Shown one piece after another: positions 17,521 to 26,714 of a stretch of 64,000 bases of DNA. Within the stretch, counting starts at the first letter, position 1; every line of letters starts with the position of its first letter. The position numbers and the translations under genes are program-made. Location: NCBI RefSeq assembly GCF_009769735.1, contig NZ_WSRO01000002.1:372001-436000 (forward strand), in the 5' to 3' direction. Source of the DNA: Streptomyces sp. BA2. Its GTDB lineage: Bacteria; Actinomycetota; Actinomycetes; Streptomycetales; Streptomycetaceae. The notes below the pieces were generated by a model that saw only the letters and a list, made by a program, of their open reading frames with translations, was not told the DNA's origin and did no database searches.

Positions 17521-19332
17521 CTACCCGCGCTCGCGCTGTGCCGGTGGTGGCGGGTCCTCGCTGAGACGCGCGGCGCACTCCAGGAGCAGAGCGTGCACGA
17601 AGGCCTGCGGGAGGTTGCCGCGCAGCTGCCGCTGGATGATGTCGTACTCCTCGGCGAACAGACCGGGCGGGCCGCAGGCCGCCCGGTTGCGTTCGAAGAA
17701 GCGCAGAGCGCGCGCCGTGTTGCCTTGCTGGTGCTCGGCCAGCGCCATCAGGAAACCGCACAGCAGGAACGCGCCCTCGGCCTCGGCCAGCGGCCCGTCG
17801 TCATGGCGGAAGCGGTAGACGTACTCGTCGCGGGCCAGTTCCCGCCGTACGGCGCGCAAGGTGGCAACGGTACGGGGATCGTCGCCCGGCAATGCGCCGC
17901 GAACGGGCGGCATCAGAAGCGACGCGTCGACACCCGGCATGTCCGCCGCCCGCTTCCAGTGGCCATCGGGGTGCAGGCTGGTACGTGCCGTGTCGGCGAG
18001 GATCGTGTCGGCGAGTGAGGTGAGGCGACCGACTTCCCGGCCGGCGCCGGGCAGGGCGGCGACCGCGCGCAGGCCGGCCACACAGCTCAGCTTGGAGTGA
18101 GTCCAGTGCCGGTCGTCGATCTCCCAGATGCCGGCATCAGGCCGGTTCCACAGCTGTTCGACCGCGGTGACGGCGACGTGCACGGCGCGCCGGCCGTCGG
18201 GATCCAGTCGGCCTGAATGGCCCGCGGTGGCCAGCAGTTGCAGGGCCTCGCCGTACGTGTCGAGTTGGAACTGCTGGTTGACCCAGTTGCCGATCTTGTC
18301 GGTTCCTCCGGGGTAGCCGGGCAGGTCCAGAGTCTGCTCGGAGGGCACCGCGCGGCCGCTGACGGTGTAGGCGGGTTTGAGCTCCGGCCCGTCCTGGAGA
18401 AGTCTGGCCGAGACGAAGCCGACCGCTGAGTCGACAAGGCCGGTGGCACCGACGCCGGCGGCTGCGATGCCCGCGTAGCACTGGTCGCGGATCCACGCAT
18501 AGCGGTAGTCGTAATTGCGGCCCGCGCCCGCGCGTTCGGGCAGGCACATCGTGGCGGCGGCGACCATGCCGCCGCTCCTGCTGGTCAGGCCGCGCAGGAC
18601 GGCGAGGGCATGGTGGGCGTCTCGCGTCGCGATGGTCTCGGGGGGCGTGGGACAGTTCCGCGCCCAAGAGGCCTCGGTGGCGGCCCATGCCGCGTCGGAC
18701 TGCACCGGTTCGTCGGACAGCGCGTTGGGCGACAGCTCCAGGACGAGGTCGTGGTGCCGGCCCGGAGGCACGGTCAGTTCGAAGGTGAGCACTTCGCCGC
18801 CACCGTCCGGGGTACGAGTCGCCCGCGCCTCCGCAGCACCGCTCCAGCGCCAGTTCAGCGGGCCTGTCTTTCCACTCCACAGATCATGGTGCTGTCGGAC
18901 GTCGTGGCTGCTGTCGCCGCCGAACGCGCCGCGGGGCTCCAGCACAATCCGTACCCGTGCGGGGCAGTCCGTCGCCAGGATCCGGCGCAGCAGCACCACG
19001 CGGTCGCTCTCACCGGGGAAGGCGAGGGCTTCCCGGCATTCGACGGGCCCTTCGCCGGTGATGAAGCGGCTGTGCCAGATCAGGCTGCCCGTCTCGTAGA
19101 AGCCGCCCCACACGTGCCGCGGGTCGAGCGGCGTGACGGCGTAGCTGCCGCCGCCTCCCACGAGCGCCGAGAACACGGCGTCGGAGTCCCACCGGGGCGC
19201 GCACATCCACGCGATGTCCCCGTGCGGGCCGATCAGAGCGCCCCGTTCGCCGTCGGCCAGCAGCGCGTACTCCCGCAGCACGTGCGGAGCGAAAACGGGG
19301 CCGGTGTCGCCGGTGTCCGGCGTGAACATCAC
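17521..19332 (-). CDS. Glycoside hydrolase family 15 protein
   Basis: A 603-residue GH15 (glucoamylase/trehalase-like) enzyme. An N-terminal beta-sandwich (residues 1-235) contains REYALLADGERGALIGPHGDIAWMCAPRWDSDAVF. The (alpha/alpha)6 barrel follows, with YRYAWIRDQCYAGIAAAGVG, GIWEIDDRHWTHSKLSCVAGL (general acid region) and LFAEEYD (general base region). There is no signal peptide, so it acts in the cytosol, perhaps on trehalose or oligosaccharides. Both GTG 19332 and ATG 19329 are possible; GGAGAGGA fits the GTG. A tandem 23-nt duplication sits just upstream. Confidence 0.9.
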   Translation of the reverse strand: MMFTPDTGDTGPVFAPHVLREYALLADGERGALIGPHGDIAWMCAPRWDSDAVFSALVGGGGSYAVTPLDPRHVWGGFYETGSLIWHSRFITGEGPVECREALAFPGESDRVVLLRRILATDCPARVRIVLEPRGAFGGDSSHDVRQHHDLWSGKTGPLNWRWSGAAEARATRTPDGGGEVLTFELTVPPGRHHDLVLELSPNALSDEPVQSDAAWAATEASWARNCPTPPETIATRDAHHALAVLRGLTSRSGGMVAAATMCLPERAGAGRNYDYRYAWIRDQCYAGIAAAGVGATGLVDSAVGFVSARLLQDGPELKPAYTVSGRAVPSEQTLDLPGYPGGTDKIGNWVNQQFQLDTYGEALQLLATAGHSGRLDPDGRRAVHVAVTAVEQLWNRPDAGIWEIDDRHWTHSKLSCVAGLRAVAALPGAGREVGRLTSLADTILADTARTSLHPDGHWKRAADMPGVDASLLMPPVRGALPGDDPRTVATLRAVRRELARDEYVYRFRHDDGPLAEAEGAFLLCGFLMALAEHQQGNTARALRFFERNRAACGPPGLFAEEYDIIQRQLRGNLPQAFVHALLLECAARLSEDPPPPAQRERG

Positions 19333-19346
19333 GTGGCGTCCTCTCC

Positions 19347-19392
19347 GGTCGAAGTCCTTGGCCTGAGTTGGTCGAAGTCCTGGACCTGAGTT
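19347..19392. repeat. Tandem duplication, 23-nt unit
   Basis: Units 19347-19369 and 19370-19392 agree at 21 of 23 positions; each starts GGTCGAAGTCC and ends CCTGAGTT. The repeat lies between the ThDP enzyme stop (19443) and the GH15 start (19332), 15 nt before the latter. It could affect GH15 expression or be a repair scar. Confidence 0.8.
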
Positions 19393-19442
19393 GAGGGGCT
19401 GTCAGGAGATGCGGTAGCGCTCGGCAGCTTCACGTCGCAAGG

Positions 19443-21245
19443 TCAGCCCGAGCCACCGGAGCCGCGCCCCGGCAGCATTTCCTGCACCTTGGCCTTGAAC
19501 CCCTGCCGGATCATGCCGACCCGGTCGCTGTCACCCTTGACGATGGCCGACGCGGCGGCTTCGATCTGGTCGAGACTGGCGTGCGGGGGAATCGGCGGCA
19601 CCGCCGGGTCGGTGCGGAAGTCGATGACGAAGGGCCGGTCCGCGCCGAGCGCGCGATGCCAGGCCGCCTCCACGTCGCCCGGCTTCTCCACGCGCACCCC
19701 ATCGAGTCCGATGGACCGGGCGAAGTCGGCGTAGGGCACGTCGGGCAGCGCCTGCGAGGGCAGGAACTGCGGGGCACCGGACATCGCCCGCATCTCCCAG
19801 GTGACCTGGTTGAGGTCCTGGTTGTTGAGCACCGCCACGACCAGCCGCGGATCCTGCCACTCGGCCCAGTACTTGGCGATGGTGATGAGTTCGGCCATCC
19901 CGTTCATCTGCATGGCACCGTCTCCCACGATCGCGATGGCGGGGCGCTCGGGGTGGGCGAACTTCGCGCCGATCACGTACGGGACACCGGGCCCCATGGT
20001 GGCCAGGGTGCCGGAGAGTGAGCCGCGCATCGTTCCGCGCATACGCAGATGCCGGGCGTACCAGTTCGCGGCGGAGCCGGAGTCGGCGGCGAGGATCACA
20101 TCGTTCGGCAGGAGGGCGTCGAGTGTGTGCACGACGTACTCGGGGTTGATGGGGTCGGCCTCCACGCCGGCCCGTCGTTCCATGACCTTCCACCAGCGCG
20201 CCGTGTCCTTCTCGATCTTCTTCCGCCAGGAGCCGTGCTTCTTTTTCTTCAGCTGTGGCAAAAGGGCGTTGAGTGTCTCCTTGGCGTCGCCCACCAGGTT
20301 GACCTCGAAGGGGTAGCGCAGCCCGATCATGTGCGGATCGATGTCGATCTGTACGGCGCGGGCCTGGTCAAGTTCGGGCATGAACTGGGTGTACGGGAAG
20401 CTGGAGCCGATGACGAGCAGCGTGTCGCAGTCCTGCATGAGCTCGTACGAAGGGCGGGTACCCAAGAGGCCGATCGACCCGGTCACGTACGGCAGATCGT
20501 CCGGCAGCGCGTCCTTGCCCAGCAGCGCCTTGGCGATCCCGGCACCCAGTTTCTCGGCGAGCGCCTCGACCTCGGCGCGGGCACCACGCGCGCCCTGGCC
20601 GATGAGAACGGCCACCTTCTCTCCCGCGTTCAGCACTTCGGCGGCCCTGGTGATCTCGGCCGCGGCGGGAACGGGCGCGTACGAGGCCATTCCCAGGCTG
20701 GAAGGCACCATCTTGAACGCGTGGGTGGGCGGTGAGTAGTCCAGCTCCTGCACGTCGGCCGGGATGATGATCGCGGTCACCGTCCGTCGTGCGTATGCGG
20801 TACGCATGGCCCTGTCGATGGCGTTGGGGAGCTGCTCGGGGACCGTCACCATTTCGCAGAAGTCGGAGGCGACGTCCTTGTAGAGACTCACCAGGTCGAC
20901 TTCCTGCTGGTAGGAGCCGCCCATGGCGGAGCGGTTGGTCTGTCCGACGATCGCGACCACGGGCACGTGGTCGAGTTTCGCGTCGTACAGGCCGTTCAGG
21001 AGATGGATCGCTCCCGGCCCCGAGGTCGCCGCGCACACACCCACCTTGCCGGAGAACTTCGCGTATCCGACCGCCTCGAAGGCTGACATCTCCTCGTGCC
21101 TGGACTGAATGAACTGCGGCTTGTTGTCCGCTCGCTCCCAGGCGGCGAGCAGACCGTTGATGCCGTCTCCGGCGTAGGCGAAAACCCGCTCGACCTCCCA
21201 TTCACGCAGTCGCTGAAGGATGTAGTCGGAGACTTTCGTGGACAC
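19443..21245 (-). CDS. Thiamine pyrophosphate enzyme, pyruvate oxidase/dehydrogenase-like
   Basis: A 600-residue ThDP enzyme of the PoxB/acetolactate synthase superfamily. The N-terminal pyrimidine domain has VFAYAGDGINGLLAAWERA and SRHEEMSAFEAVGYAKFSGK with the catalytic glutamate near residue 51. The central domain contains AVLIGQGARGARAEVEALAE. The C-terminal PP domain has GDGAMQMNGMAELITIAKYW followed by VVAVLNNQDLNQVTWEMR, the GDG-NN metal/ThDP motif. Relatives convert pyruvate to acetate plus CO2 with electrons to quinone or oxygen, or to acetyl phosphate. Which reaction applies here is unclear. The start is GTG 21243-21245. The truncated FAD/Fe-S gene lies 41 bp upstream in the same direction. 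Acetate kinase downstream would use acetyl phosphate. Confidence 0.85.
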   Translation of the reverse strand: MSTKVSDYILQRLREWEVERVFAYAGDGINGLLAAWERADNKPQFIQSRHEEMSAFEAVGYAKFSGKVGVCAATSGPGAIHLLNGLYDAKLDHVPVVAIVGQTNRSAMGGSYQQEVDLVSLYKDVASDFCEMVTVPEQLPNAIDRAMRTAYARRTVTAIIIPADVQELDYSPPTHAFKMVPSSLGMASYAPVPAAAEITRAAEVLNAGEKVAVLIGQGARGARAEVEALAEKLGAGIAKALLGKDALPDDLPYVTGSIGLLGTRPSYELMQDCDTLLVIGSSFPYTQFMPELDQARAVQIDIDPHMIGLRYPFEVNLVGDAKETLNALLPQLKKKKHGSWRKKIEKDTARWWKVMERRAGVEADPINPEYVVHTLDALLPNDVILAADSGSAANWYARHLRMRGTMRGSLSGTLATMGPGVPYVIGAKFAHPERPAIAIVGDGAMQMNGMAELITIAKYWAEWQDPRLVVAVLNNQDLNQVTWEMRAMSGAPQFLPSQALPDVPYADFARSIGLDGVRVEKPGDVEAAWHRALGADRPFVIDFRTDPAVPPIPPHASLDQIEAAASAIVKGDSDRVGMIRQGFKAKVQEMLPGRGSGGSG

Positions 21246-21286
21246 AGGGTTGGCCCTTCTCTAGGTGGCGGGGCGGATGGGGGCCG

Positions 21287-21910
21287 TCAGCGACGATGCC
21301 GACGTGCCAGAGCGGTCGCGCCGACAGCCGCTGTCGCAGCAAGGGCGGCCAGCAAAGAGGCGGTGACCGTGCGTGGGGCCCAGGACGGGACGGCGGGGCG
21401 GGAGCTGACCTTCTCCGGATGGTCGGCCGGGAGCGGGCCGTCCAGGCCAAGGGCCAGGACTTCCGCCAGATGCAGCGCCCGGCGGCCGGTCGCGCCCTGC
21501 TCGATCTGGGTCCGGCAGCTGAAACCGTCGGCGATCACCAGAGCGCTGGGCGCGGTCTCGCGCACAGCGGGCAGGACAGCGAGCTCACCGACCGCCATCG
21601 ACACCTCGCGGTGATCACGTTCAAAACCGAAGTTGCCCGCGAGACCGCAGCATCCCGCGTCGAGCACGTCGGCCTCGATGCCCGCACGGCGCAGCAGTTC
21701 CCGGTCCGCGTCGTCCTTCAACACGGCGTGCTGATGGCAGTGGGTCTGCACGGTGGCGGCACAGGCGAGCCGCGGCGGACGCCAGCTGTCGGGGGCGTCG
21801 TTGACGAGCAGTTCGGAGAACGTCCTGAACTGCTTGGCGAGCCGGCGCACGTCCTCGTTCTCCGGCAGCGCTCGCTCCAGACCGGCGGCGTCCAGGGACA
21901 CATCCTTCAC
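21287..21910 (-). pseudogene. Truncated FAD-linked oxidase/Fe-S oxidoreductase, C-terminal fragment
   Basis: About 207 codons remain. They match the C-terminal cysteine-rich (CCG) domain of GlpC/D-lactate dehydrogenase-type FAD and Fe-S proteins: THCHQHAVLKDDADRELLRR, VLDAGCCGLAGNFGFERDH and DGFSCRTQIEQ. Full-length relatives are roughly 950 residues, so the FAD and ferredoxin parts are missing; 21911-22174 does not encode them in any frame. The piece begins at a possible GTG (21910) and ends in an unusual hydrophobic and arginine-rich tail (LLAALAATAAVGATALARRH). It may still be translated ahead of the ThDP gene, but a complete enzyme cannot form. Confidence 0.7.
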
Positions 21911-22174
21911 CCTGTGCCTCCCGCGCCGGCGCCGGGACCTGGCGACGTTCTCATGAATTCATTCACTCCCTTGGCGCGTGGTCCGACAACCGGAACTCGG
22001 CGAGCGCACCTACGCCCCGCTGCCCAGCGGCACCGGCACGCGGCCGGTCAGCGGCGGTGCGCACGCCGGGTATCCGCGCGGGCGCCCGAGGAAACATGCG
22101 GCAGTGGCTCCTCCCCGGATGCGACGAGCCATCCACCGGGGTGCCATGGGAGAGGCAGAAAGGGGCGTCACGAC

Positions 22175-23230
22175 ATGGCACGTCCAGTGTGGAGCGGAAC
22201 GTTGACCTTCGGTCTCGTGTCCCTGCCCGTCCAGATGTTCACCGCCACGGACAGCCACACCGTGCGCTTCCACCAGTTGCAGCGCGGCACCTCCGACCGG
22301 GTGCGCAACAGACGGGTGAACGAACGCACCGGCGAAGAAGTCCCTCTCGACGAGATCGTCAAGGCCTTCGACGCCGGTGACGAGTACGTGCTGATCGAGC
22401 CCGACGAACTGGACGACATCGCGCCGGGGCGCTCCAAGGCTCTGGAGATCACGGGCTTCGTCGACCTGGAGGAGATCGAGCCGATCTTCTTCGACAAGAC
22501 GTACTACCTCGGCCCCAAAGGCAAGGAGTACACCAAGGTCTACGCCCTGCTCGAAAAGGCGCTCGCCGAGGCGGACCGGGCAGGGATCGCCACCTTCGTG
22601 ATGCGTAATCACCAGTATCTGGTCGCATTGAAGGCCGAGGCAGGTCTCCTGACGCTGCACACCCTCCACTGGGCCGACGAGATCCGTGACCCTCACGAAG
22701 AGATCGACAACCTGCCCGGTAAGACGAAGCTCACCGACCGCGAGCTGAAGATGGCACGCCAACTCGTGGACACGCTCCGCATCGACTGGAACCCCGACGA
22801 CTTCCACGACACCTACCAGGAGCAGGTGGCCGCTCTCATCGAGGCCAAGCGCAAGGGCGAGGCCGTGGAGAAGGCGGAGCCCCCCGCGGAGTCCACCAAC
22901 GTCATCGACCTCATGGACGCCCTGAAGGCGAGCGTCGACCGGGCGAAGAAGCCCGCGGGAGGCGGCGGCAAGAAGCGCGCCGACAAGGCCGACAACGCCG
23001 ATAAGAAGGCCTCGGCCCCGAGCCGCATTCGCGACGCCGCCGCCAAGCGTCGGACCTCAGGTGGCGGGAAGCGGAAAGCGAGCCACAAGCCCGCGTCGCT
23101 CGACGAACTGACCAAGGCGGAGCTCTACCAGCGGGCCGCGGATGCCTCGGTCCAAGGCCGCTCCTCCATGAACCGGGAGGAACTTCTTGAGTCTCTTCGC
23201 GGCACGCGGCAGCACAAGGCCACGTCCTGA
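22175..23230 (+). CDS. ku: Ku protein (non-homologous end joining)
   Basis: A 351-residue bacterial Ku homologue, the DNA-end-binding partner of ligase D in non-homologous end joining. The core (1-250) contains MARPVWSGTLTFGLVSLPVQ, VPLDEIVKAFDAGDEYVLIE, FDKTYYLGPKGKEYTKVY and FVMRNHQYLVAL. The C-terminus (about 255-351) is lysine-rich (KKPAGGGGKKRADKADNADK) and ends in a SAP-like ASLDELTKAELYQRAADASV helix pair, as in extended actinobacterial Ku proteins with extra DNA affinity. A longer upstream frame exists, but ATG 22175 is the conserved start. No LigD gene is in the window. Confidence 0.93.
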   Translation: MARPVWSGTLTFGLVSLPVQMFTATDSHTVRFHQLQRGTSDRVRNRRVNERTGEEVPLDEIVKAFDAGDEYVLIEPDELDDIAPGRSKALEITGFVDLEEIEPIFFDKTYYLGPKGKEYTKVYALLEKALAEADRAGIATFVMRNHQYLVALKAEAGLLTLHTLHWADEIRDPHEEIDNLPGKTKLTDRELKMARQLVDTLRIDWNPDDFHDTYQEQVAALIEAKRKGEAVEKAEPPAESTNVIDLMDALKASVDRAKKPAGGGGKKRADKADNADKKASAPSRIRDAAAKRRTSGGGKRKASHKPASLDELTKAELYQRAADASVQGRSSMNREELLESLRGTRQHKATS

Positions 23231-23354
23231 TCGCCCGACCGGCCACCTGAGACCCGCGCGTTTGGCGCTGTGCTTCGCGGGCACTTCGAGCACCGACGCG
23301 CGACGATCAGAGGGCGAAGCGCGACATTCCGCACCCCCGAAGCGCGAGGTGGTC

Positions 23355-23843
23355 ATGAGCGACCAGAACAGGGCGGACGACGCCTACCAGCCCACCGGTG
23401 ACAACGAGGAGCAGGAGGACGCGGCGCCGCTGGATCTCGACAACGCGGTGGACGAGCGTACGTACGACGACATGCTCGACGAAGGCTACTCGCCGCCCGA
23501 GAAGCCGCTGGGCGTCACCAGAACGGGCACCACCGCTACGGAACAGCACGAGGGCGAGTCGCTCGACGAACGCCTCCGACAGGAGACGCCCGACGCGGCG
23601 GCGCCCGGCGGTGACGGCGTCGGCGACCTGCCCGGCGGCGCGGGCGAGCCCGTCGACCCGGAAGCCGGCAAAGCCCGTGCCGGCCGCCTGGTGGCCCCCG
23701 ACGAAGGCGCTCACCCCGACACCACCGCGCAGGCCGTGGCCACGGACGAGGGCGTAGACGGCGGCGCTGCCGGTGCCGAGGAAGCGGCGGTCCACGTCGT
23801 GCCCGACGAGGACCTCCCACCGGCTCAGGGCGGCCCGGACTGA
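23355..23843 (+). CDS. Acidic DUF5709-type protein
   Basis: A 162-residue, very acidic and probably disordered protein. The recognisable core is LDLDNAVDERTYDDMLDEGY and SPPEKPLGVTRTGTT, followed by GESLDERLRQE, the layout of the actinobacterial DUF5709 family (function unknown). Start ATG 23355 has GAGGTGG close upstream. A possible sigmaB-like pair, GTTT at 23260 and GGGCAC at 23279, is weak. It sits between Ku and the Clp ATPase, consistent with a stress setting. Confidence 0.7.
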   Translation: MSDQNRADDAYQPTGDNEEQEDAAPLDLDNAVDERTYDDMLDEGYSPPEKPLGVTRTGTTATEQHEGESLDERLRQETPDAAAPGGDGVGDLPGGAGEPVDPEAGKARAGRLVAPDEGAHPDTTAQAVATDEGVDGGAAGAEEAAVHVVPDEDLPPAQGGPD

Positions 23844-23920
23844 CGGTGTCCGGCGACAGGCACTCCACACGACGACGCACGAGCGCGTCCCGGTCGGCCG
23901 GGGCGTCGGAATGGACGAGC

Positions 23921-26455
23921 ATGAGCAGCGGTTTCCCGGGTCCCGAGGGTTTTGGACAGGATCCCTTCGGAGAGCTCTTCGCACGCTTCTTCGGCAACGG
24001 CCGACGGCAGATCGACATCGGCAGGCTCATGAGCGGGCCCGCCCGGCAACTGGTGACCACGGCAGCCTCGTACGCCGCCGACCACGGCCAGAGCAACCTC
24101 GACACCGAGCACCTGCTGCGGGCGGCCCTCACCCTCGAACCCACGCGCGGTCTGATCGAGCGCTCGGGAGCCGACCCCGAGACCATCGCCGCCGAGATCG
24201 ACCGGCACGCCGGAGAGGCCGGAGGCGTCACGGCCCCTCAGGCGGTGGCGCTCACACCCGCCGTCAAGCGGGCACTGCTCGACGCACATGACGTGGCGCG
24301 AGCCGTCGGGGCCGGCTACATCGGCCCCGAGCACATCGTCATGGCGCTCGCCGCCAATCCCGACAGCGCCGCCGGACACATCCTCAACGCGGCGCGCTTC
24401 GACCCCGGCTCCACACCACAGGCCCCGCAGGGGCAGCCGGGCACCGCCGAGCCGAGGCAACAGGGTTCAGGAGGCGCCACGCCCACCCTTGACCAGTACG
24501 GGCGGGACCTGACCGCACTGGCCGGGGAGGGCCGGGTGGACCCGGTCATCGGCCGCGAGGAAGAGATCGAGCAGACCATCGAGGTGCTCTCGCGCCGGGG
24601 CAAGAACAATCCGGTGCTCATCGGCGACGCGGGCGTGGGGAAGACCGCCGTGGTGGAAGGCCTTGCCCAGCGGATCGTGGACGGTGACGTACCGGAGACC
24701 CTCGCCGACCGCCGTGTCATCGCCCTCGACCTGGCGGGCGTCGTGGCCGGCACGCGCTACCGCGGCGACTTCGAGGAGCGGCTGAACGGCATCATCAACG
24801 AGGTGCGCGCGCACTCCGACGAGGTGATCGTCTTCATCGACGAACTGCACACGGTGGTCGGAGCCGGCGGCGGTGGTTCCGAAGGCGGATCCATGGACGC
24901 GGGCAACATGCTCAAACCCGCGCTGGCCCGGGGCGAACTGCACGTGATCGGCGCGACCACCCTGGAGGAGTACCGGCGGTACATCGAGAAGGACGCCGCC
25001 CTCGCCCGCCGCTTCCAGCCGATCCTCGTCTCGGAGCCGACGGCCGCGGACGCGGTGGAGATCCTGCGCGGGCTGCGCGACCGCTACGAGGCGCACCACC
25101 AGGTGCGCTACTCCGACCAGGCCCTCCTCGCCGCCGTGGAACTGTCCGACCGCTACCTGACCGAGCGTTTCCTGCCGGACAAGGCCATCGACCTCATGGA
25201 CCAGGCCGGGGCGCGGGTGCGTCTGCGCTCCCGCACGAAGGGCACGGACGTACGCGCGCTGGAACGCGAGATGGAGCAGGCGGTCCGCGACAAGGACCAG
25301 GCGGTAGCGGCGGAGAACTACGAACGTGCCACCGAACTGCGGGACCGCATCAGCGAGTTGGCCCGCAAGATCGAGGCGGGGCAAACCCGCGAGCCTGGCG
25401 ACGGCCAGATTGTCGAGGTGGCCCCCGACGACATCGCCGAGGTGGTGTCCCGCCAGACGGGCATCCCCGTCAGCACCCTGACCCAGGAGGAGAAGGAACG
25501 CCTGCTCGGCCTGGAACAGCATCTGCACGAGCGCGTCGTCGGACAGGACGAGGCCGTCAGCGCCGTGGCCGAGGCGGTCCTCCGCTCACGCTCCGGTCTG
25601 TCGAGCCCCGACCGGCCCATCGGCAGCTTCCTCTTCCTCGGCCCCACCGGGGTGGGCAAGACGGAGCTCGCACGGGCCCTGGCCGAGGCACTGTTCGGCA
25701 GCGAGGAGCGAATGGTCCGGCTCGACATGAGCGAGTTCCAGGAACGGCACACGGTCAGCCGCCTCGTCGGAGCGCCTCCCGGTTACGTGGGCCACGAGGA
25801 GGCGGGCCAGCTCACCGAGGCCGTACGACGCCACCCGTACTCGCTGCTGCTGCTCGACGAGGTGGAGAAGGCCCACCCCGACGTCTTCAACATCCTTCTG
25901 CAGGTACTGGACGACGGGCGGCTGACCGACGCCCAGGGCCGCACGGTGAACTTCACCAACACCGTCATCGTGATGACCAGCAACCTGGGCTCCGAGGCGA
26001 TCACCGGGCGAGGCGCGGCACTCGGCTTCCGAGCGGACGGCTCCGACTCCGACGAGGAGGCCCGGCGCGAGCAGGTGCTGCGGCCGCTGCGCGAGCACTT
26101 CAGGCCGGAGTTCCTCAATCGCATCGACGAGGTCGTCATCTTCCGGCGGCTCAGCGGCGAGCAGTTGCGACAGGTCACCGATCTGCTCCTGGAAGAGACC
26201 CGGCGCCGGCTGCACGCCCAGGACATCACCATCGACTTCTCCCCCGCCGCGGTGGACTGGCTCGCACAGCGCGGTCACCAGCCTGAGTACGGCGCCCGTC
26301 CGCTGCGCCGCACCATCCAGCGCGAGGTGGACAACCGCCTCTCGCGCCTGCTCCTGGACGGGCAACTGGCCGCCGGGAGCCGGGCCCTGGTGGACGTCGA
26401 CGACGACGCGCTGACCATCCGCCCTGCCCAGGACGCGACACCGCGCGAGGCGTGA
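23921..26455 (+). CDS. Clp/Hsp100 AAA+ ATPase, ClpC-like
   Basis: An 844-residue Hsp100 protein. Order of domains: glycine/phenylalanine-rich start ([20 protein letters not shown]), a Clp N-terminal repeat domain (about 30-165), AAA+ 1 with Walker [16 protein letters not shown] and Walker [11 protein letters not shown], a short middle region with a UVR-like [23 protein letters not shown]+ 2 with [16 protein letters not shown] and [15 protein letters not shown], and a C-terminal small domain. The second AAA domain has ALGF in the position where ClpC/ClpA carry the ClpP-docking loop. With the short middle region this favours protease association over ClpB-type disaggregation. ATG 23921 is preferred because family members begin there; a GTG 75 nt upstream is also in frame. 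Confidence 0.88.
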   Translation: MSSGFPGPEGFGQDPFGELFARFFGNGRRQIDIGRLMSGPARQLVTTAASYAADHGQSNLDTEHLLRAALTLEPTRGLIERSGADPETIAAEIDRHAGEAGGVTAPQAVALTPAVKRALLDAHDVARAVGAGYIGPEHIVMALAANPDSAAGHILNAARFDPGSTPQAPQGQPGTAEPRQQGSGGATPTLDQYGRDLTALAGEGRVDPVIGREEEIEQTIEVLSRRGKNNPVLIGDAGVGKTAVVEGLAQRIVDGDVPETLADRRVIALDLAGVVAGTRYRGDFEERLNGIINEVRAHSDEVIVFIDELHTVVGAGGGGSEGGSMDAGNMLKPALARGELHVIGATTLEEYRRYIEKDAALARRFQPILVSEPTAADAVEILRGLRDRYEAHHQVRYSDQALLAAVELSDRYLTERFLPDKAIDLMDQAGARVRLRSRTKGTDVRALEREMEQAVRDKDQAVAAENYERATELRDRISELARKIEAGQTREPGDGQIVEVAPDDIAEVVSRQTGIPVSTLTQEEKERLLGLEQHLHERVVGQDEAVSAVAEAVLRSRSGLSSPDRPIGSFLFLGPTGVGKTELARALAEALFGSEERMVRLDMSEFQERHTVSRLVGAPPGYVGHEEAGQLTEAVRRHPYSLLLLDEVEKAHPDVFNILLQVLDDGRLTDAQGRTVNFTNTVIVMTSNLGSEAITGRGAALGFRADGSDSDEEARREQVLRPLREHFRPEFLNRIDEVVIFRRLSGEQLRQVTDLLLEETRRRLHAQDITIDFSPAAVDWLAQRGHQPEYGARPLRRTIQREVDNRLSRLLLDGQLAAGSRALVDVDDDALTIRPAQDATPREA

Positions 26456-26659
26456 CGATGCCAGAACCTCCAGAACCTGGACGAGAGGCGCCGAGCAACC
26501 CACCACGGTCCCGCACCACGACGAGCCCACCGTCGCGTCACTTCTCCAGGCCCTTCGCGACTACCGGGCTGTAGCCGCGCCATGACCGAGAACATGTTCG
26601 CCGACCTGGCGGCCCCACTACGGGCACCCGCAGTGCCTGACGACGGCGACCTCGGGCGA

Positions 26660-26690
26660 GGCGGGGCCGCGTCGGCTACGCGGCCCCGCC
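26660..26690. terminator. Bidirectional terminator hairpin
   Basis: A perfect 12-bp GC-rich stem (26660-26671 with 26679-26690) and a 7-nt loop lie between the convergent Clp gene (stop 26455) and ABC transporter gene (stop 26715). It can serve both strands. Confidence 0.8.
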
Positions 26691-26714
26691 TGGAGGTGGA
26701 GTGTCTCGGGGTGC

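Noticed and set aside
22060..22075. GGGTAT, a possible sigmaB -10 box upstream of ku
   Set aside because: No GTTT-like -35 at the required distance.
26456..26659. Possible small gene between the Clp ATPase and the ABC transporter
   Set aside because: No frame with ribosome site or typical codon bias; the region leads to a terminator hairpin.
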